From Trifolium pratense (lineage: Eukaryota; Streptophyta; Magnoliopsida; Fabales; Fabaceae): a stretch of DNA of 64,000 nt. The number at the start of each line of letters is the position of its first letter. Positions within the stretch are counted from its first letter, which is position 1. The position numbers and the translations under genes are program-made. This document shows, piece by piece, positions 10,049 through 25,020 of this stretch. The stretch is from NCBI RefSeq assembly GCF_020283565.1, contig NC_060060.1:19840001-19904000 (forward strand), written 5' to 3'. Under the pieces are notes generated by a model that saw only the letters and a list, made by a program, of their open reading frames with translations, searched no databases and was not told where the DNA came from.

Positions 10049-13000
10049 ATGTCAGGGGCAGCTTCTGCTCTGTTCCTCCTCGACATCAAAGGCCGCATCC
10101 TCGTCTGGCGTGACTACCGCGGCGACGTCTCCGCCATCGAAGCCGAACGTTTCTTCACCAAACTCATCGATAAACAGGTTCCACTTCACTTCCATTCCTC
10201 ATTTATCAGATCCAAATTCACGATGTATATGAATGATTCGAGCTTCGATTTTCGATTTTTTTTTGTTAGGCTGATGAACAGTCTCAAGATCCCGTTGTTT
10301 ACGATAACGGTGTTACCTATATGTTCATACAACATAGCAATATCTATCTCGTCGTTGCGGCGAGACAAAACTGTAATGCCGCAAGTCTTCTCTTCTTCCT
10401 GCATCGATTAGTTGATGTAAGCGTTTTTCTGATTCGATGTTCGAACGATCTTTCATTTGAATTAAGAATTGAATTAGTGTAATATAATTTGTGTCGTTGT
10501 TGCAGGTGTTTAAACATTATTTTGAAGAATTAGAAGAGGAATCACTTAGGGATAACTTTGTTGTTGTGGTAAAAATTTGAAAGTGTTATGAACTTGAAGT
10601 ATTTTGTGTGAATTATGAATGCGTTTGTTGAATTGTGTGGTTTTGATTTGATTTTTGGATTTGGATTTGTTGTGTTGTTTGTAGTATGAGCTACTTGATG
10701 AAATTATGGACTTTGGTTACCCTCAGTATACCGAGGCAAAAATTCTTAGTGAGTTTATTAAGACTGATGCTTATAGAATGGAAGCTACTCAGAGACCTCC
10801 TATGGCTGTTACTAATGCCGTGTCTTGGCGAAGCGAAGGGATAAGTTACAAGAAAAATGAGGTGGTTATTAGAGAAGTGAAGAATTGTATGATTTTTAAT
10901 TGTAATTTGATGGTTTGAGCTGCTGAGTTGTAGTTTTTTATTTTTGTATTTAGGTTTTCTTGGATGTGGTGGAGAGTGTTAATATACTCGTCAATAGCAA
11001 TGGACAGTTAATTAGATCCGATGTTGTTGGTGCGCTAAAGATGAGAACATTTTTAAGGTTTGCTTCTTGCTTTGCTTGTGTTCTAAGTCATTTCTAGGTA
11101 ATGTTTTGAGATCTTCTAGATTTTGGTATTGATTGCAATGCTAAATTCTAATGTTGTTGGTAGTTTTCTGGTTTCTGTTGGTGACTTTTCGTTGTTTCTA
11201 TTGTTGTCTTCTGGAGGGCTTGTATGTTTATGAGGTTGTTGATGACGACTGACTGAAATGTTATACATTAGGAATTAGGGAACCAAGCCTAAACTGATTT
11301 GTTGTATTGAATAGTTTTTATACTAATTTGAAGAGTGTAATGAATTAGCAATTTGCATAGGAGTTTGTTATTTGCTGTTTGTACAGACTCCTCATGCTTA
11401 TGGATGCTTTATTCATCTGGTACATTTGAGGTTTTCTTTAGGATCTCATGATGAACAATCAACATATATGTGTTTTCTACCCATTAGATATTTGGCAGAA
11501 AGGCCTAACCACTGGATACATGTTACTCTCCCTACATTCACAGTAGAGAGCATTAATTGTGAAGTATCTATTACTCAACTTCCATGCTGGAATGTTTATC
11601 TGAAAACTAACATGTTTCGTTCTTGGCTTATTCTAATGCAGTGGTATGCCCGAGTGTAAACTTGGTTTAAATGATAGAGTGTTATTAGAGGCACAGGGTA
11701 GAACAACCAAGGGAAAGGCAATAGACTTGGAGGACATCAAATTTCATCAGTATGTATGATTGACTTTCTTGTCTTTACAAATTGATCACTTTGAGTGATA
11801 AATTAGATATGCATTTTTCAAGCATGTTTCCTCTTCATGAAGCTAATAAATGATGTCTGGCATTTTATGAAGGTGTGTCCGATTGGCTCGATTTGAAAAT
11901 GACCGAACAATCTCTTTCATACCTCCTGATGGGTCATTTGATCTGATGACATACAGGCTCAGTACACAGGTTCATCTTCTGTTGATATGAAATAAGTTTC
12001 TGTTTTGAGAGGTGGTATACACACACAACATACTCACACAGAGAGAGAAAGTGAGCATTTTGAAGTCTCTGTTGATTGTACCATATCTTTTCAGGTTAAG
12101 CCTTTAGTTTGGGTGGAAGCAAATGTTGAAAAGCACTCAAAGAGCCGGATTGAAATTATGGTAAAAGCCAGGAGTCAGTTTAAGGAACGTAGGTACTGAA
12201 ACTTCTTGTCTCATATCTGCTTTTTTTCTTCTCTATTTTTTTCTTGACAGAAGATCAGGGAATCTTTTCCCTTTTATTCATGCAGTGAGGTTTTTGCCCC
12301 AGAATTTAGACTGCCCTAAATATCCTTGTTTCACCAACTAATAGGATTTATTTTATAGCACTGCCACAAATGTTGAGATTGAGTTGCCCGTGCCTGTTGA
12401 TGCAACCAATCCTAATGTTCGAACGTCAATGGGGTCTGCATCATATGCACCTGAAAAAGATGCATTGATTTGGAAAATTAGATCCTTCCCTGGAGGCAAG
12501 GTATCTTGGAAGTGAAATTTAGTCCTTTAATTTAATAACATCCATCTTGATAACTAAATTTTATTTGAGTTTAATTTGTTGGATTCGTTTCTCCTCTCTT
12601 TGATACTTTCAGGAGTATATGTTAAGAGCAGAGTTTCGCCTTCCCAGTATAACAGACGAGGAAGCAGCTCCTGAGAGAAAAGCTCCTATACGCGTGAAAT
12701 TTGAGATACCGTATTTTACTGTTTCTGGAATACAGGTATGCTACATAAACATGGTTTTCATATATTCCAAGTAGTATTTGGCAAATTTGTTCAGTATTAA
12801 CTATTGAGTATAATGTTTACTTCCTACAATGTTCTTGTCTGATCTAAATTTAGGCGAATATTTCCTTTTTTGTAATATATCATTCCCTCCATGCCGTCTC
12901 TCTCACCATTTTCCCACCGGTGTATACTGTTAGAACTTTTGTCTCTGCCAACATTTTGATTATTTCAATGGATTGAGGGAAGTATGTTGGACACTAGACA

Positions 13001-14303
13001 TCTAACTATGCTAACATTTTGATTATTTCAATGGTGAGAGAGACGTTGTAATATATCATTCCCTCCTTCTTGCAATATATACCAAAACCTTCACCAAGAG
13101 TTTATTTGAATCTAAAATTTTAGAGACCTTGCAGTTAATGTCATCTCTAATATCAATTAGAGTAGTCTTATCTGCACAATGATGATTACCTTTACTGTAA
13201 ATATGAGAGACAATAAGAGACATCTTAGTCAACTCTATACAATTTAACCACCATCTATTTCTAATCTACAACGGGACAATAGAAGAAAGATTTGAAAGCT
13301 AAGTTAAACTGAGAGTCGGATTCGTGTCAAACGTGATTCCAACTTTTTCTAAAAGCAATTTCAATAGCTACCATAACACCTATAGGCTCAGCGTGAAGTG
13401 CAGTTGAGTTACCAATGTTAACAGCAAAGTAACCCATCGTAGCTGTACTAGGATCTCTAAAAATACTAACTTAAGCTGCTGGACCAGGACAACCTTTAGA
13501 TGTACTGTCCGCATTACATTCTGCCCAAGGAGGGATAGGAAGAAAAGATATCAAGTAAAACTCCCTAGTTTTAGGAACTTTGGGAGGACGAACATTTATT
13601 GAAAAAGTTGAGGATGACAAACTCTTGGATAGGTGATGAAGACGAAGCATGAGTGTAATTACCAGTTAAAAGACACACTAGAAAGAATCATATTCAGTAT
13701 TGCGAAGAAATTATTTTGCTATCAAACCTGTTAAGATTTCGACAATACCTCACAACATTTATTATGGTTGCCAATATTACATCTCTACATTGAGGAGACC
13801 AACCATTGCTGCAAATATCCAGGTAGTAGTTATTGAACTGGTATTTACTCGAAAAGAATCACAAAACTAAGCCAATTCCAGAACCTTCGTGTAAAAGAGC
13901 ACTCATAGAATATATGAGAGCGAGAGTCAGAAGCCAATCATTGAGAGAGAATAGCACAACCTCGGCAACAAGATTCTCAAGTAGTTTTTAGCAGATAATT
14001 GAATCAATTGAAAGTGGAACAAAAAAACTTGCATCAGAAAAGTGTCAGAAATTAATACGCATGAATGAATAAAACATCAGCAACCATATGGTATATTGAT
14101 GAAATTAAACTTAACCTCATATTTTGATTGTATTGTTCATTTAGTATAAGCTTTGAATGATTTGATGGAGATGGTAATGACCGTGTAATGTTTTGGTCTT
14201 TTAGGTAAGATATTTGAAGATTATTGAGAAGAGTGGGTATCAAGCTCTTCCATGGGTGAGATACATAACAATGGCAGGAGAGTATGAACTAAGGCTTATT
14301 TAA
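10049..14303 (+). CDS. AP-1 clathrin adaptor complex medium (mu) subunit (11 exons, complete)
   Basis: The mu subunit of AP-1 selects tyrosine-based cargo and bridges it to clathrin at the trans-Golgi/early endosome. Exons: 10049-10177, 10270-10416, 10506-10568, 10685-10861, 10954-11057, 11642-11749, 11873-11969, 12095-12192, 12359-12500, 12613-12735, 14205-14303; phases join to 428 aa, the usual family length. The N-terminal longin-type domain opens SGAASALFLLDIKGRILVW. Other family blocks include VVYDNGVTYMFIQH, FKHYFEELEEESLRDNFV and TQRPPMAVTNAVSWRSEG. The C-terminal mu-homology domain includes KFHQCVRLARFENDRTISFI, FDLMTYRLSTQ and the end GYQALPWVRYITMAGEYEL. The ATG at 10049 is used; an upstream in-frame TTG is not needed. 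Intron 10 (1,469 bp) is swollen by a LINE relic. Every coding junction looks intact. Confidence 0.95.
13195..13560 (-). pseudogene. LINE RNase H relic inside AP-1 mu intron 10
   Basis: Reading the minus strand gives PPWAECNADSTSKGCPGPAA, a stop, then FRDPSTATMGYFAVNIGNST, HAEPIGVMVAIEIA and FRKSWNHV-HESDSQ. These are the successive motifs of a plant LINE RNase H domain (DGASKG, AE..., ...DSQ), with stops. It is antisense to the host gene. Ends are undefined. Confidence 0.7.
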
Positions 14304-15203
14304 GATTTGTATCTGTTTTTGGTAACTTCAAACAGGTGGATGGGGGTGGAATTCTTTAGAAAAGTTAGAATTTATTTGGCCAAATATCTTTCTCTTCATG
14401 ATAATCATTTTGGCAACAGATTGTAAGTTGCTCACTGTCTATAAAGTTCACACCAAATATCAGGAATTCGTAAGCGAGCCTGTACCTCGTGTGCAAGTCC
14501 TTTCGCTCTTGTTGGTAAAATGTTTATTTTTAATCCCCTTTTTGTTGTTTATTCACTGTCTGATTTTATCTTTTTCCATTGTCTTTTATATTGTAATTTG
14601 ATTTACATTTGTAAGGGAATCTTTTACATTTGTACAATATCAATTATCAAGTGTCTTGAATTACAGTGAGAGAATATGATGTTACCTTCAAATGTCAGTG
14701 TAGTTAATTTCATTAAATACATCAAAGACATTCATGCTGCAACTACTATGTTTCAGATAACAAAGTCTTGAACAAAATAATGCAGTAAAAAATTTGTAAA
14801 CATTATTTATTTGGATTAGGAATAAAATGTCATTTCTGTCAAAATTAACCCTATGATACGTCTTGATCTTAATCATTGTGTATGATTATAATAAGTAGTA
14901 TATATGTATCTAGTTGTGTGTATTGAATTTGGTGATAAGGCGCAGTGCTCAAACAGTGCTACTGAACATTGTTTTAAGGTAGCTTTTATGAAACTCAGAA
15001 ATGAGCTGGGTGCAAATTGTTTGGGACCAGTTTGAGTCTTTAGTCTTCGAATAATTTGGATATTTAAAATGGAAAATAATAAACATTTTAAATACAAATA
15101 ATTCATAACTTTAATTTTATTTCGTTACCAATAAACAGTGCCAAAACACTTAAGGTTTTTCAAGGCACTGTAGAAACTCTCCTGTTTTACATCATCTCTG
15201 ATC
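14304..15203. other. Region between convergent AP-1 mu and aminotransferase genes
   Basis: Must contain the two 3' UTRs of these tail-to-tail genes. No other gene, RNA or repeat structure is recognisable. Confidence 0.5.
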
Positions 15204-17972
<2,769 letters not shown>

Positions 17973-18004
17973 GCTTGATATTGTGTTCTATATATGATAA
18001 TGGT

Positions 18005-19997
18005 TGTAATACCCGAGAATTTAAGAAACACCAATTAGGTAGTCCTTAAATATGTTAAGGATTAATTAGTGGGATATGAGAAAATTAAACTAGAATAGAA
18101 CTTTTGAGAAGACAAAGTTATAAAATATGACAATGTCATGTTTGTAATTAATGAGAAACTTAAGGGCAATAAAATTTGTTAGGGGCAACAAATATATAAA
18201 ACACATGTGAGGTAAAAAAAAAAAAAAAAAAAAAAAAAAGAAAATTCCTGTCTTCTTCGTCTCTCTGTTCACCGAGACCACCGCCTAAGCTTCCTCTAAA
18301 TCCCTAAATTTTACAACCTCCATTATTCATAGGTTGGAAACCCTTGCATAGTATTTTCTTAATTAAAGAAGAGATGTAATCTCACTAGAAGCAAGAAAAC
18401 AAAGAAGATTGAGAGGAAAAGATTGAGAATAGGAGACTCAAGATTTACTTAGGGTTCTAATTGGGAACTAAAATGGACAAGATGGAATCAAATTGAGAAA
18501 CAAGAGGAGATGTGATTTGAGAAAAGGATGCATATGCAAGTTACAATTCTTTCAAACACCAAAGAGGTGAGTTCCTATTAGGTTTTGATTTTGGTTTAAT
18601 TAGAATTCTAGACCTTTTGTTGAATAATGTTAGTGTTGGAATACATGTAGGGGGTTTAGAGACTAATTTTATTCATCTTTATTTATGGATTATAACTTAG
18701 GACTTGTAATTGTAATTTCTTGCGTTAGACAAGATTAGAATGGATATTGGGGTTGTTATGTATTGGCTGGAAAATGCTAGAAGTCATGAACTATTTGTTA
18801 TTAGTAAGTTGCTGGATTTTTTTTAAAATTTTTTAAAATTATACATGATGCTTTATTTGAAAAGAAAAACAAAGTTTATCCGTTCGTCACCACGAAGAGA
18901 TAAGGTGGTATCCGTTCACCACAACGAAGAGATAATGTGGTATCCGTTCGCCACAACGAAGAGATAATGTGGTATCCGTTCGCCACAACGAAGAGATAAT
19001 GTGGTATCCGTTCGCCACAACGAAGAGATAATGTGGTATCCGTTCGCCACCACGAAGAGATAAGGTGGTATCCGTTCACCACAACGAAGAGATAATGTGG
19101 TATCCGTTCGCCACAACGAAGAGATAATGTGGTATCCGTTCGCCACCACGAAGAGATAAGGTGGTATCCGTTCACCACAACGAAGAGATAATGTGGTATC
19201 CGTTCGCCACAACGAAGAGATAATGTGGTATCCGTTCGCCACAACGAAGAGATAATGTGGTATCCGTTCGCCACCACGAAGAGATAAGGTGGTATCCGTT
19301 CACCACAACGAAGAGATAATGTGGTATCCGTTCGCCACAACGAAGAGATAATGTGGTATCCGTTCGCCACCACGAAGAGATAAGGTGGTATCCGTTCACC
19401 ACAACGAAGAGATAATGTGGTATCCGTTCGCCACAACGAAGAGATAATGTGGTATCCGTTCGCCACCACGAAGAGATAAGGTGGTATCCGTTCGCCACCA
19501 CGAAGAGATATGGTGGTATCCGTTCGCCACAACGAAGAGATAATGTGGTATCCGTTTGCCACAACGAAGAGATAATGTGGTTTATATGCACATAGTGGAA
19601 TGAAATAATTATAAGAGATATATGAAAGTTTTATTATGTTTGATTAAAGATATTTTGTTTTGATGAAATCCATGTGTGAGATTTGATTGTTATTATTTTA
19701 TGATTTAAGTATAATGCAATTTCTCGTTTGAGTTGTACCATTGATGAGATATAGTTTTTTTTTATATGCTTTGTTGTTAGTTAACCAACACTTAGAGAAC
19801 TACGTGGCTCTGATTCCCTAATTGTTTAGGGATACGTAGGACCAGGAGTCCTCCCTGTCGAGCTATAGTTTCAGTAACTCTATATTTTAACTAAGTACAT
19901 TTATATAGTGTATAATGTATTAGGCTTGCCAGGCTAAATACAGGGTTAGTTAGAGGTGGCCTGTGCGCCGGTCATGACCAGGGATTGGGTCGTGACA
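18005..19997 (+). mobile_element. Solo LTR (1,993 bp), probably Ty3/gypsy chromovirus type
   Basis: Begins TGTAATACCCGAGAATTTAA and ends GGGTCGTGACA, so it has TG...CA ends. It is flanked by a perfect 5-bp duplication ATGGT (18000-18004 and 19998-20002). No primer site, coding domain or second LTR is present, as expected after LTR-LTR recombination. The TGTAATACCC start and GTGACA end resemble Tekay-type chromovirus LTRs (recollection of the family, not a search). It contains a 22-unit minisatellite (18877-19580). It separates the aminotransferase start codon from its presumed TATA box. Confidence 0.85.
18877..19580 (+). repeat. 22 tandem copies of a 32-bp minisatellite inside the solo LTR
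   Basis: Exact 32-bp period with 22 units (704 bp) and no indels. Units follow TATCCGTTCgCCACAACGAA + GAGATAATGTGG. Three variants occur: A (CCACC...GGTGG), B (TTCACCACA...TGTGG) and C (TTCGCCACA...TGTGG). The order is mostly A-B-C with extra C units, giving a 96-bp higher-order repeat. All three minus-strand frames stay open across it, which creates spurious long ORFs; this is not a gene. Confidence 0.95.
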
Positions 19998-20053
19998 ATG
20001 GTAGCCTTAACTATTGATTGATCACACTCTTTGTGTTTCCCTTGAATGTTCTT

Positions 20054-20062
20054 GATTTATAA
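20054..20062 (-). promoter_or_regulatory. Presumed original TATA box of the aminotransferase gene
   Basis: TTATAAATC on the minus strand, about 55 bp beyond the solo LTR. With the LTR and one TSD copy removed, it would lie about 80 bp before the start codon. That predicts transcription near 20025 and a leader of roughly 55 nt, with the LTR inserted in the leader. Prediction only. Confidence 0.4.
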
Positions 20063-20715
20063 TAACTCCTCAATTGTGATGATGTTAGCATATGAGGAGA
20101 GATAAGGATAATTAATGCATAAATTCTGCCTTTTTCTAATTGTCTCCTCTGTTTTATTTTCCATCTTTTCCAAGAATGGTTCTTCAATGAAACGGTTGTT
20201 TCTCTTATACCTAAAGTCTCACATATTTAAATGTGGAGAAGTGTAGAATCCGGGGTTCGAACCCCTGTCATTCCAATAATATCTCTAATAGCTATAATTT
20301 GAGCTACACTTATGGGACTTATACTACTCTATCCTGTCACTATTTAACTTTTTTGGTATATTAAAAAAAATCATGTTAAACAGTGCCCTCGAGACACTTG
20401 TTAAGCATAAGGAAATAAAAGAGAAAATTAATATTATGAAGACAACCATTTACACTTTGAAAGCATTGAATACACACATTTCAAGATAAATTTTTCTTTT
20501 TAATATGCTTAACTAGTGCCTCGAGAGTCGAGAGTACCGTTTAACATTTTCCTTAAAAAAAAGATCTATCTAGTACATAACATGGACAAAATACATCACT
20601 TTTTAAATGTACCAGAAAAGTCAAATTTGCTTATAGCAATATGAGGGAATACCTCTTATTCTTTTTATAAAAAAACAAAACACATAAATCACAAAGACCG
20701 ATGAAACACTTTGTA
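20063..20715. other. Upstream intergenic region
   Basis: No gene seen. Near 20250 there is an isolated T-arm-like GGGGTTCGAACCCC without the rest of a tRNA, probably part of a repeat. Confidence 0.4.
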
Positions 20716-20860
20716 CTTCCTCCGGACACAATTATAAGCAAAAAATACTTTTTAGATTTATTGAAAAAATAATGTATTCAGTCTATATTATTGATTAGAT
20801 ACATTACTTTTTCAATGAACCTAAAAAATGGTTTTTCCTTATAATTATGTCCGGAGGGAG
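20716..20860. mobile_element. Stowaway-like MITE, intact ends
   Basis: 145 bp flanked by TA (20714-20715, 20861-20862). Terminal inverted repeats are CTTCCTCCGGACACAATTAT at the left and CTCCCTCCGGACATAATTAT reading inward from the right. The same family as 56093-56229, sharing the inner motif TTCAATGAACCTAAAAA. Confidence 0.85.
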
Positions 20861-20862
20861 TA

Positions 20863-22190
20863 TCTAGTTACTTTTATTTAATACTCCAATAAACTTAAAT
20901 TTATTTCATAAATATATTTATTTAATTACTCTTAATTCGATCAATTTATATATTTAATTACTCTTAATTGTCTCTATAATAAATAAAGACACACGTAGAG
21001 TATTATTTTAAGTTTTAGAATTTAATTTTCTGATGATCTACTTTGCACTTTTTACAACTTTAATTTAATTTTCTGATGATCGAGTTTATTTTAAGGATCC
21101 ACCACTGCTTGTTAAACATACATATTACATGTGCTTTTATGACTCCCTCGATGTTGTTAGTTTGTGGCAAAGAAAACACGAGGTTTCGTCATTATGTTAA
21201 CCTCTTAGAGTTAATTTGAAGTTATCTTGTTAAGGATTGAGACATCCTCATCCACCATATTCCCATAAAAGGAAACTGTTGTGCTTGCCAATTTGGGATG
21301 TAATTTCATATTTTGATTTTTTCTGTTTTTTTTTTCTTTTCTCTCATGTAATCCAAAAAAAAACTTAATTTTAATACAAATTAATAAAAACAAATATAGT
21401 TATACATGAAAACATAAATCATAATCACAATGTTCAAGTTAGTGCACTAGCAAAGTATAGTATCTTTAAGATATATCGGTCTAGTTGTGTTCTACTCTCA
21501 TTTATAACAATTTTTTAATAAAAATAATAATTACTACATGTATTAATAAAAAAATAAAAAATTCCCGCCTACCACCACCACCCCCGCCGGAGCACCACCC
21601 TAGTGATCATTGTCACCTTGTCAAGGCTCCATTGTGAATGACCATTGGCAGCCTCCTCTGCCAAATCATATATATTTTAAAAATATTTTATTACTTTATG
21701 ATAGTAATTTAAATTAATTAATATGAACTTTTTATTTAAAGTAATAAAAAAATCTGGAAAAATAAATTTGATTTGAAAAAATACAGTTATAATAAAAAAT
21801 TGGTTTTAAATCGGTGTAAACATATTAAACTGGATTGAAATTGTAAGTTTCAAGCTAATTCAGAACTGAATTGAACAGTTTTTATGAAAGGTGTTTTCAG
21901 AAAATTGGTAAGCAAGTACTGAATGATAGGAACTGAAACATAAAGTAGTTAGCATGTGTTGCAAGCTACTGTTGGTTTCACTTGATTCTTTGTAATTAGC
22001 TTCATTTTTTTGAATATGCTCCAATACTTTGTGAACTATTTCTATCAAAATTTACCTTATAATTAAGATCGATGACTTATATTTAATCTTTAATTATCAT
22101 GCATCCTCTATCCTTAATAGCACCAAAAGATGCGTTTATTTTGCTTAAACTCGAACTAATTAATTAGTGCCGCATAACACATATTTTTTA
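20863..22190. other. Intergenic AT-rich region
   Basis: No gene or element recognised. A short GC-richer patch (21560-21660, CACCACCACCCCCGCCGG) stands out but encodes nothing recognisable. Confidence 0.4.
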
Positions 22191-23000
22191 GTAGTATTTT
22201 ATGGTAGTTTTTAGTAGTTGAGTAGCAATTGAAGATCAAATACAAGCAAAAATCTAGAGAAATGAAGTTACTTGGTCAAAAAGCAAGAAAAGTGGAAAAA
22301 AACATCAAAGAAGAGAAAAAATGAAGAAAATGCGCAAATCATCGTACCCATGATGAGATTGATCGTAGCACGATGAAGGCGGTTAACAAAATGAAGAAAA
22401 TATGAATCAAATCTACATCGTACCATGATATGACCCATTGTGGCCACGATGAGGTGAATCTGAACGTCATCGTGGCTACGATGGAGCGCAAGAAAAAACC
22501 CAAATCCAACTAAAAAAACTATAAATAGAGACCCCTCCTTCACAATTATTCATTCAGAAATATTGAGAGCTATTCCAATATTCAAAGAGAGTTAGGAGAA
22601 CTCTAAGGAGGAGGCAAGAAGGGCCAAGGAACTCCAAGGCAATAAAGTTCTTTTTTTTATTGTCTTCGTAATTTTATTTTCCTAGGTTAGGCCGAGTAGA
22701 TGAACTCCCTTATGAATGCTTGAGACATGTAATTTGGTTCGAACAAGATTATATTCAATTGTTATTTAGTTATTCTCTACAATTGTCTTTTTTTAATGAT
22801 TTATTTTAATCTTGATCACATTAGAACGAACCAATAGGAATTATCAGATCCCGTGACAACCGATTAATAGGCCCAAACCTAAAGACAATTCAACCAACCA
22901 ATATGAGACCATTAAATTCAGTACCTGATGAAGGGGGTAATATAAGATTCACACTTAGTTAAATTATGCATGATTAGGGTTAATCAAACAAGGTAGGAGA
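22191..23000 (+). repeat. LTR-like fragment with repeated ATCGT/ACGAT palindromes
   Basis: Five near-palindromic motifs around ATCGT...ACGATG lie within 22340-22490, followed by a promoter-like CTATAAATAGAGACC (about 22518) and a purine-rich GAGAGTTAGGAGAAC stretch. That resembles U3 then R-U5 of a plant LTR. No partner LTR or primer site was found, so element type and ends are unknown. Confidence 0.35.
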
Positions 23001-24743
23001 ACACGTGAGAACTTGTTAAAAGTTGAACGTGTTAAAGGTAAAGATACATATAAACAAAGGGGAAACCTACCAGAGGTTGACTAAACTTTATTCAAATTGC
23101 AATAGAAATAAGGAATGGTAGCACTGAACTTATTTTAATAGAAATTAATCCATCGGGTAATAACAAATAGTAAGGCAGGTATAACGCCAGTTGAAGTAGC
23201 AAAGTTTTTCACAAGAAAGGGAGATTGAATTGTGAACCTATTAAAATTTACCTTTTAAAAATATAACTCAACAGAAAACGTTAGTGGTTAGCAGTAAAAT
23301 TAATCCATTGTGTGCATAGTGTTTGCTCAAAATAAAAGATAAGGGAAGAGAGAATCAATACACAACAATTATACTGGTTCATCCCGAATAGTATGGGTTA
23401 CATCCAGTCTCTCACGCTCCGTGAGTATCCACTATAATCTTGAGATACTAGTAATCTCAAATTACAAACCTCCTTGATCTAAACCAAAATCAATAACCTA
23501 GCACCGATTTCGAATACTCATAACATTCCTAATTAAAATGGACACAAAAAAGTCCAATGTTGATTACCATAACATTCACAACTATGGTGATAAAACAACA
23601 TAACATTCCCAACTATGGTGACAAAATAGTGTTATGGGTAATCGACAACGTGCGGCCATTTACACAAAGAAACTAACTAAAATAACAATAAAAACTATAA
23701 AATAAAATTTAACAGAAGGAATGATCGAAAGAGGAAGAAGAGATTTTTTGTGTAAATTTTGTTCACACAAATGCATTCATTTTATAGAAATTTTGGTGCA
23801 TTCTAATTGGTTGAGCCACTATTCACACCTCACTTGTGGCCAATCATAATTAGCCACGTGACAATCAGTTTTGACTGCTTGGGAGACTGTGTTTTTACTG
23901 CCGACATGTTCGCTACGTGGGAAGCGAACCATACATTATCATACCTTTCACCACATAACCAGCGAACAACGGTAATTTAGTTTTGCAAATTTATACACTC
24001 GCTTCCTAAGTAGCGATGGGGTATTTTGGGAATAACGGGGGGCGCTCGTGTCTGCCGGGGTGCGAGAAGTAGCTTTCAGAAAAGAAACCCCTAACCATTT
24101 AAGGCCCAACGAAATAAAATGAAAAGAATGGGCTCACCTGATTGCCAAATGGCCCAAATCCAAAAAAAGCCATGAACAAACATTAGGGGGCATGATGTGG
24201 ATCTAAATTAATGCTTCCATATGAGTTGAAGGAGTTGACGGAGTGATAATATTTCAATAAAGTTGCAAGTAAAATGAGAATCATAAACAAGAAAAGGTGG
24301 AGTAGGAAAGAAATAATATAAATAGCCATACTCCTCAAAGAAATGATAATATCAAAATGTAGAATCGCCACAAGAGTAAGAGCCACTTGATAAGATTCAA
24401 GCTTAGTTCAAAGAAGAATCTTACATAAAGTATTTTATTTTCTAATCTTCTTTCATCAAAGTTGTCGAAAGTATTACAAATGGAACACATTACACAATTT
24501 ACACATATATAGTCTAGACAAAAAGATGTGGTGTCTAAAGTGCATATAACTAACGACATGGTGTCTAAGCAACTAAACTTAATTCAATTAAAAGTATAAT
24601 TATTACATTCCGAAATTAAAAGTAATTCTTTAAGTTAATTTTATGACCAAAAGATTAGTATGAGTATGACGTGAATCAATCTTATCATATTCCTAGCCTT
24701 TTGCTCTAGTCAATGGCCCTTTCACTCTAAACTCTTGAAGCTA
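23001..24743. other. Intergenic repeat-rich region
   Basis: No gene. 23360-23640 has a repeat-like stretch (GTATGGGTTACATCCAGTC, CGTGAGTATCCAC) and a local duplication of the CATAACATTC..CAACTATGGTGA.AAAA block. 23990-24075 matches the intron-9 repeat at 6640-6860 in reverse complement. Confidence 0.4.
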
Positions 24744-24947
24744 TTAGTCTTCATGTAGTATTGGTCTTGATCGGGGCATCACATCATTTTCATTCTCTTT
24801 GACCTTGTCATTTTCAAGTTCAAGGAGACTATTGGAGAGATCTTGAGCAACATTAGTACCAAAAATGTAAAATCCATAAAACAAAATAAGCAAGAAGCTC
24901 AAAAACAGCTCCACCATCAGCTGATAAATATTCCATAGTCTAATCAT
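24744..24947 (-). pseudogene. First-exon fragment of a lipase paralogue
   Basis: Encodes 67 residues starting MIRLWNIYQLMVELF and continuing LFYGFYIFGTNVAQDLSNSL. These align with the N-terminus of the lipase gene 4.7 kb away (MLRLWVSYLQLVELF, LLYGFYIFSSAVAGDLSMVL). Similarity fades after the Glu-rich linker, and a stop comes before the HGIFGFGKG oxyanion motif. No later exon is recognisable at lower coordinates. A TATA box lies 74 bp upstream, so promoter and exon 1 were duplicated together and the rest was lost or never copied. It might still give a short membrane-anchored peptide. Confidence 0.7.
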
Positions 24948-25020
24948 TTTGGCTATATACCAAGTTTTATAAACAAATTAAATAGCCTTCTTTTATCTTC
25001 AACAAACCACAAAATAAGGC

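Noticed and set aside
18877..19580. CRISPR-like array
   Set aside because: The repeats are directly adjacent with no unique spacers, and the host is a plant nuclear genome.
18876..19591. Overlapping minus-strand open frames of 228, 139 and 108 codons
   Set aside because: They are translations of the 32-bp minisatellite in different frames; the array lies in a solo LTR and has no protein-like composition or start context.
20235..20275. tRNA suggested by GGGGTTCGAACCCC
   Set aside because: Only a T-arm-like hairpin; no acceptor, D or anticodon arm at proper spacing on either strand.
21541..21660. GC-rich patch as an exon
   Set aside because: No open frame with recognisable protein sequence and no consistent splice signals.
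24183..24559. Hydrophobic minus-strand ORFs as the missing exons of the truncated lipase paralogue
   Set aside because: No similarity to later lipase exons (no GHSAG, DWQDND or His-motif segment) could be found.
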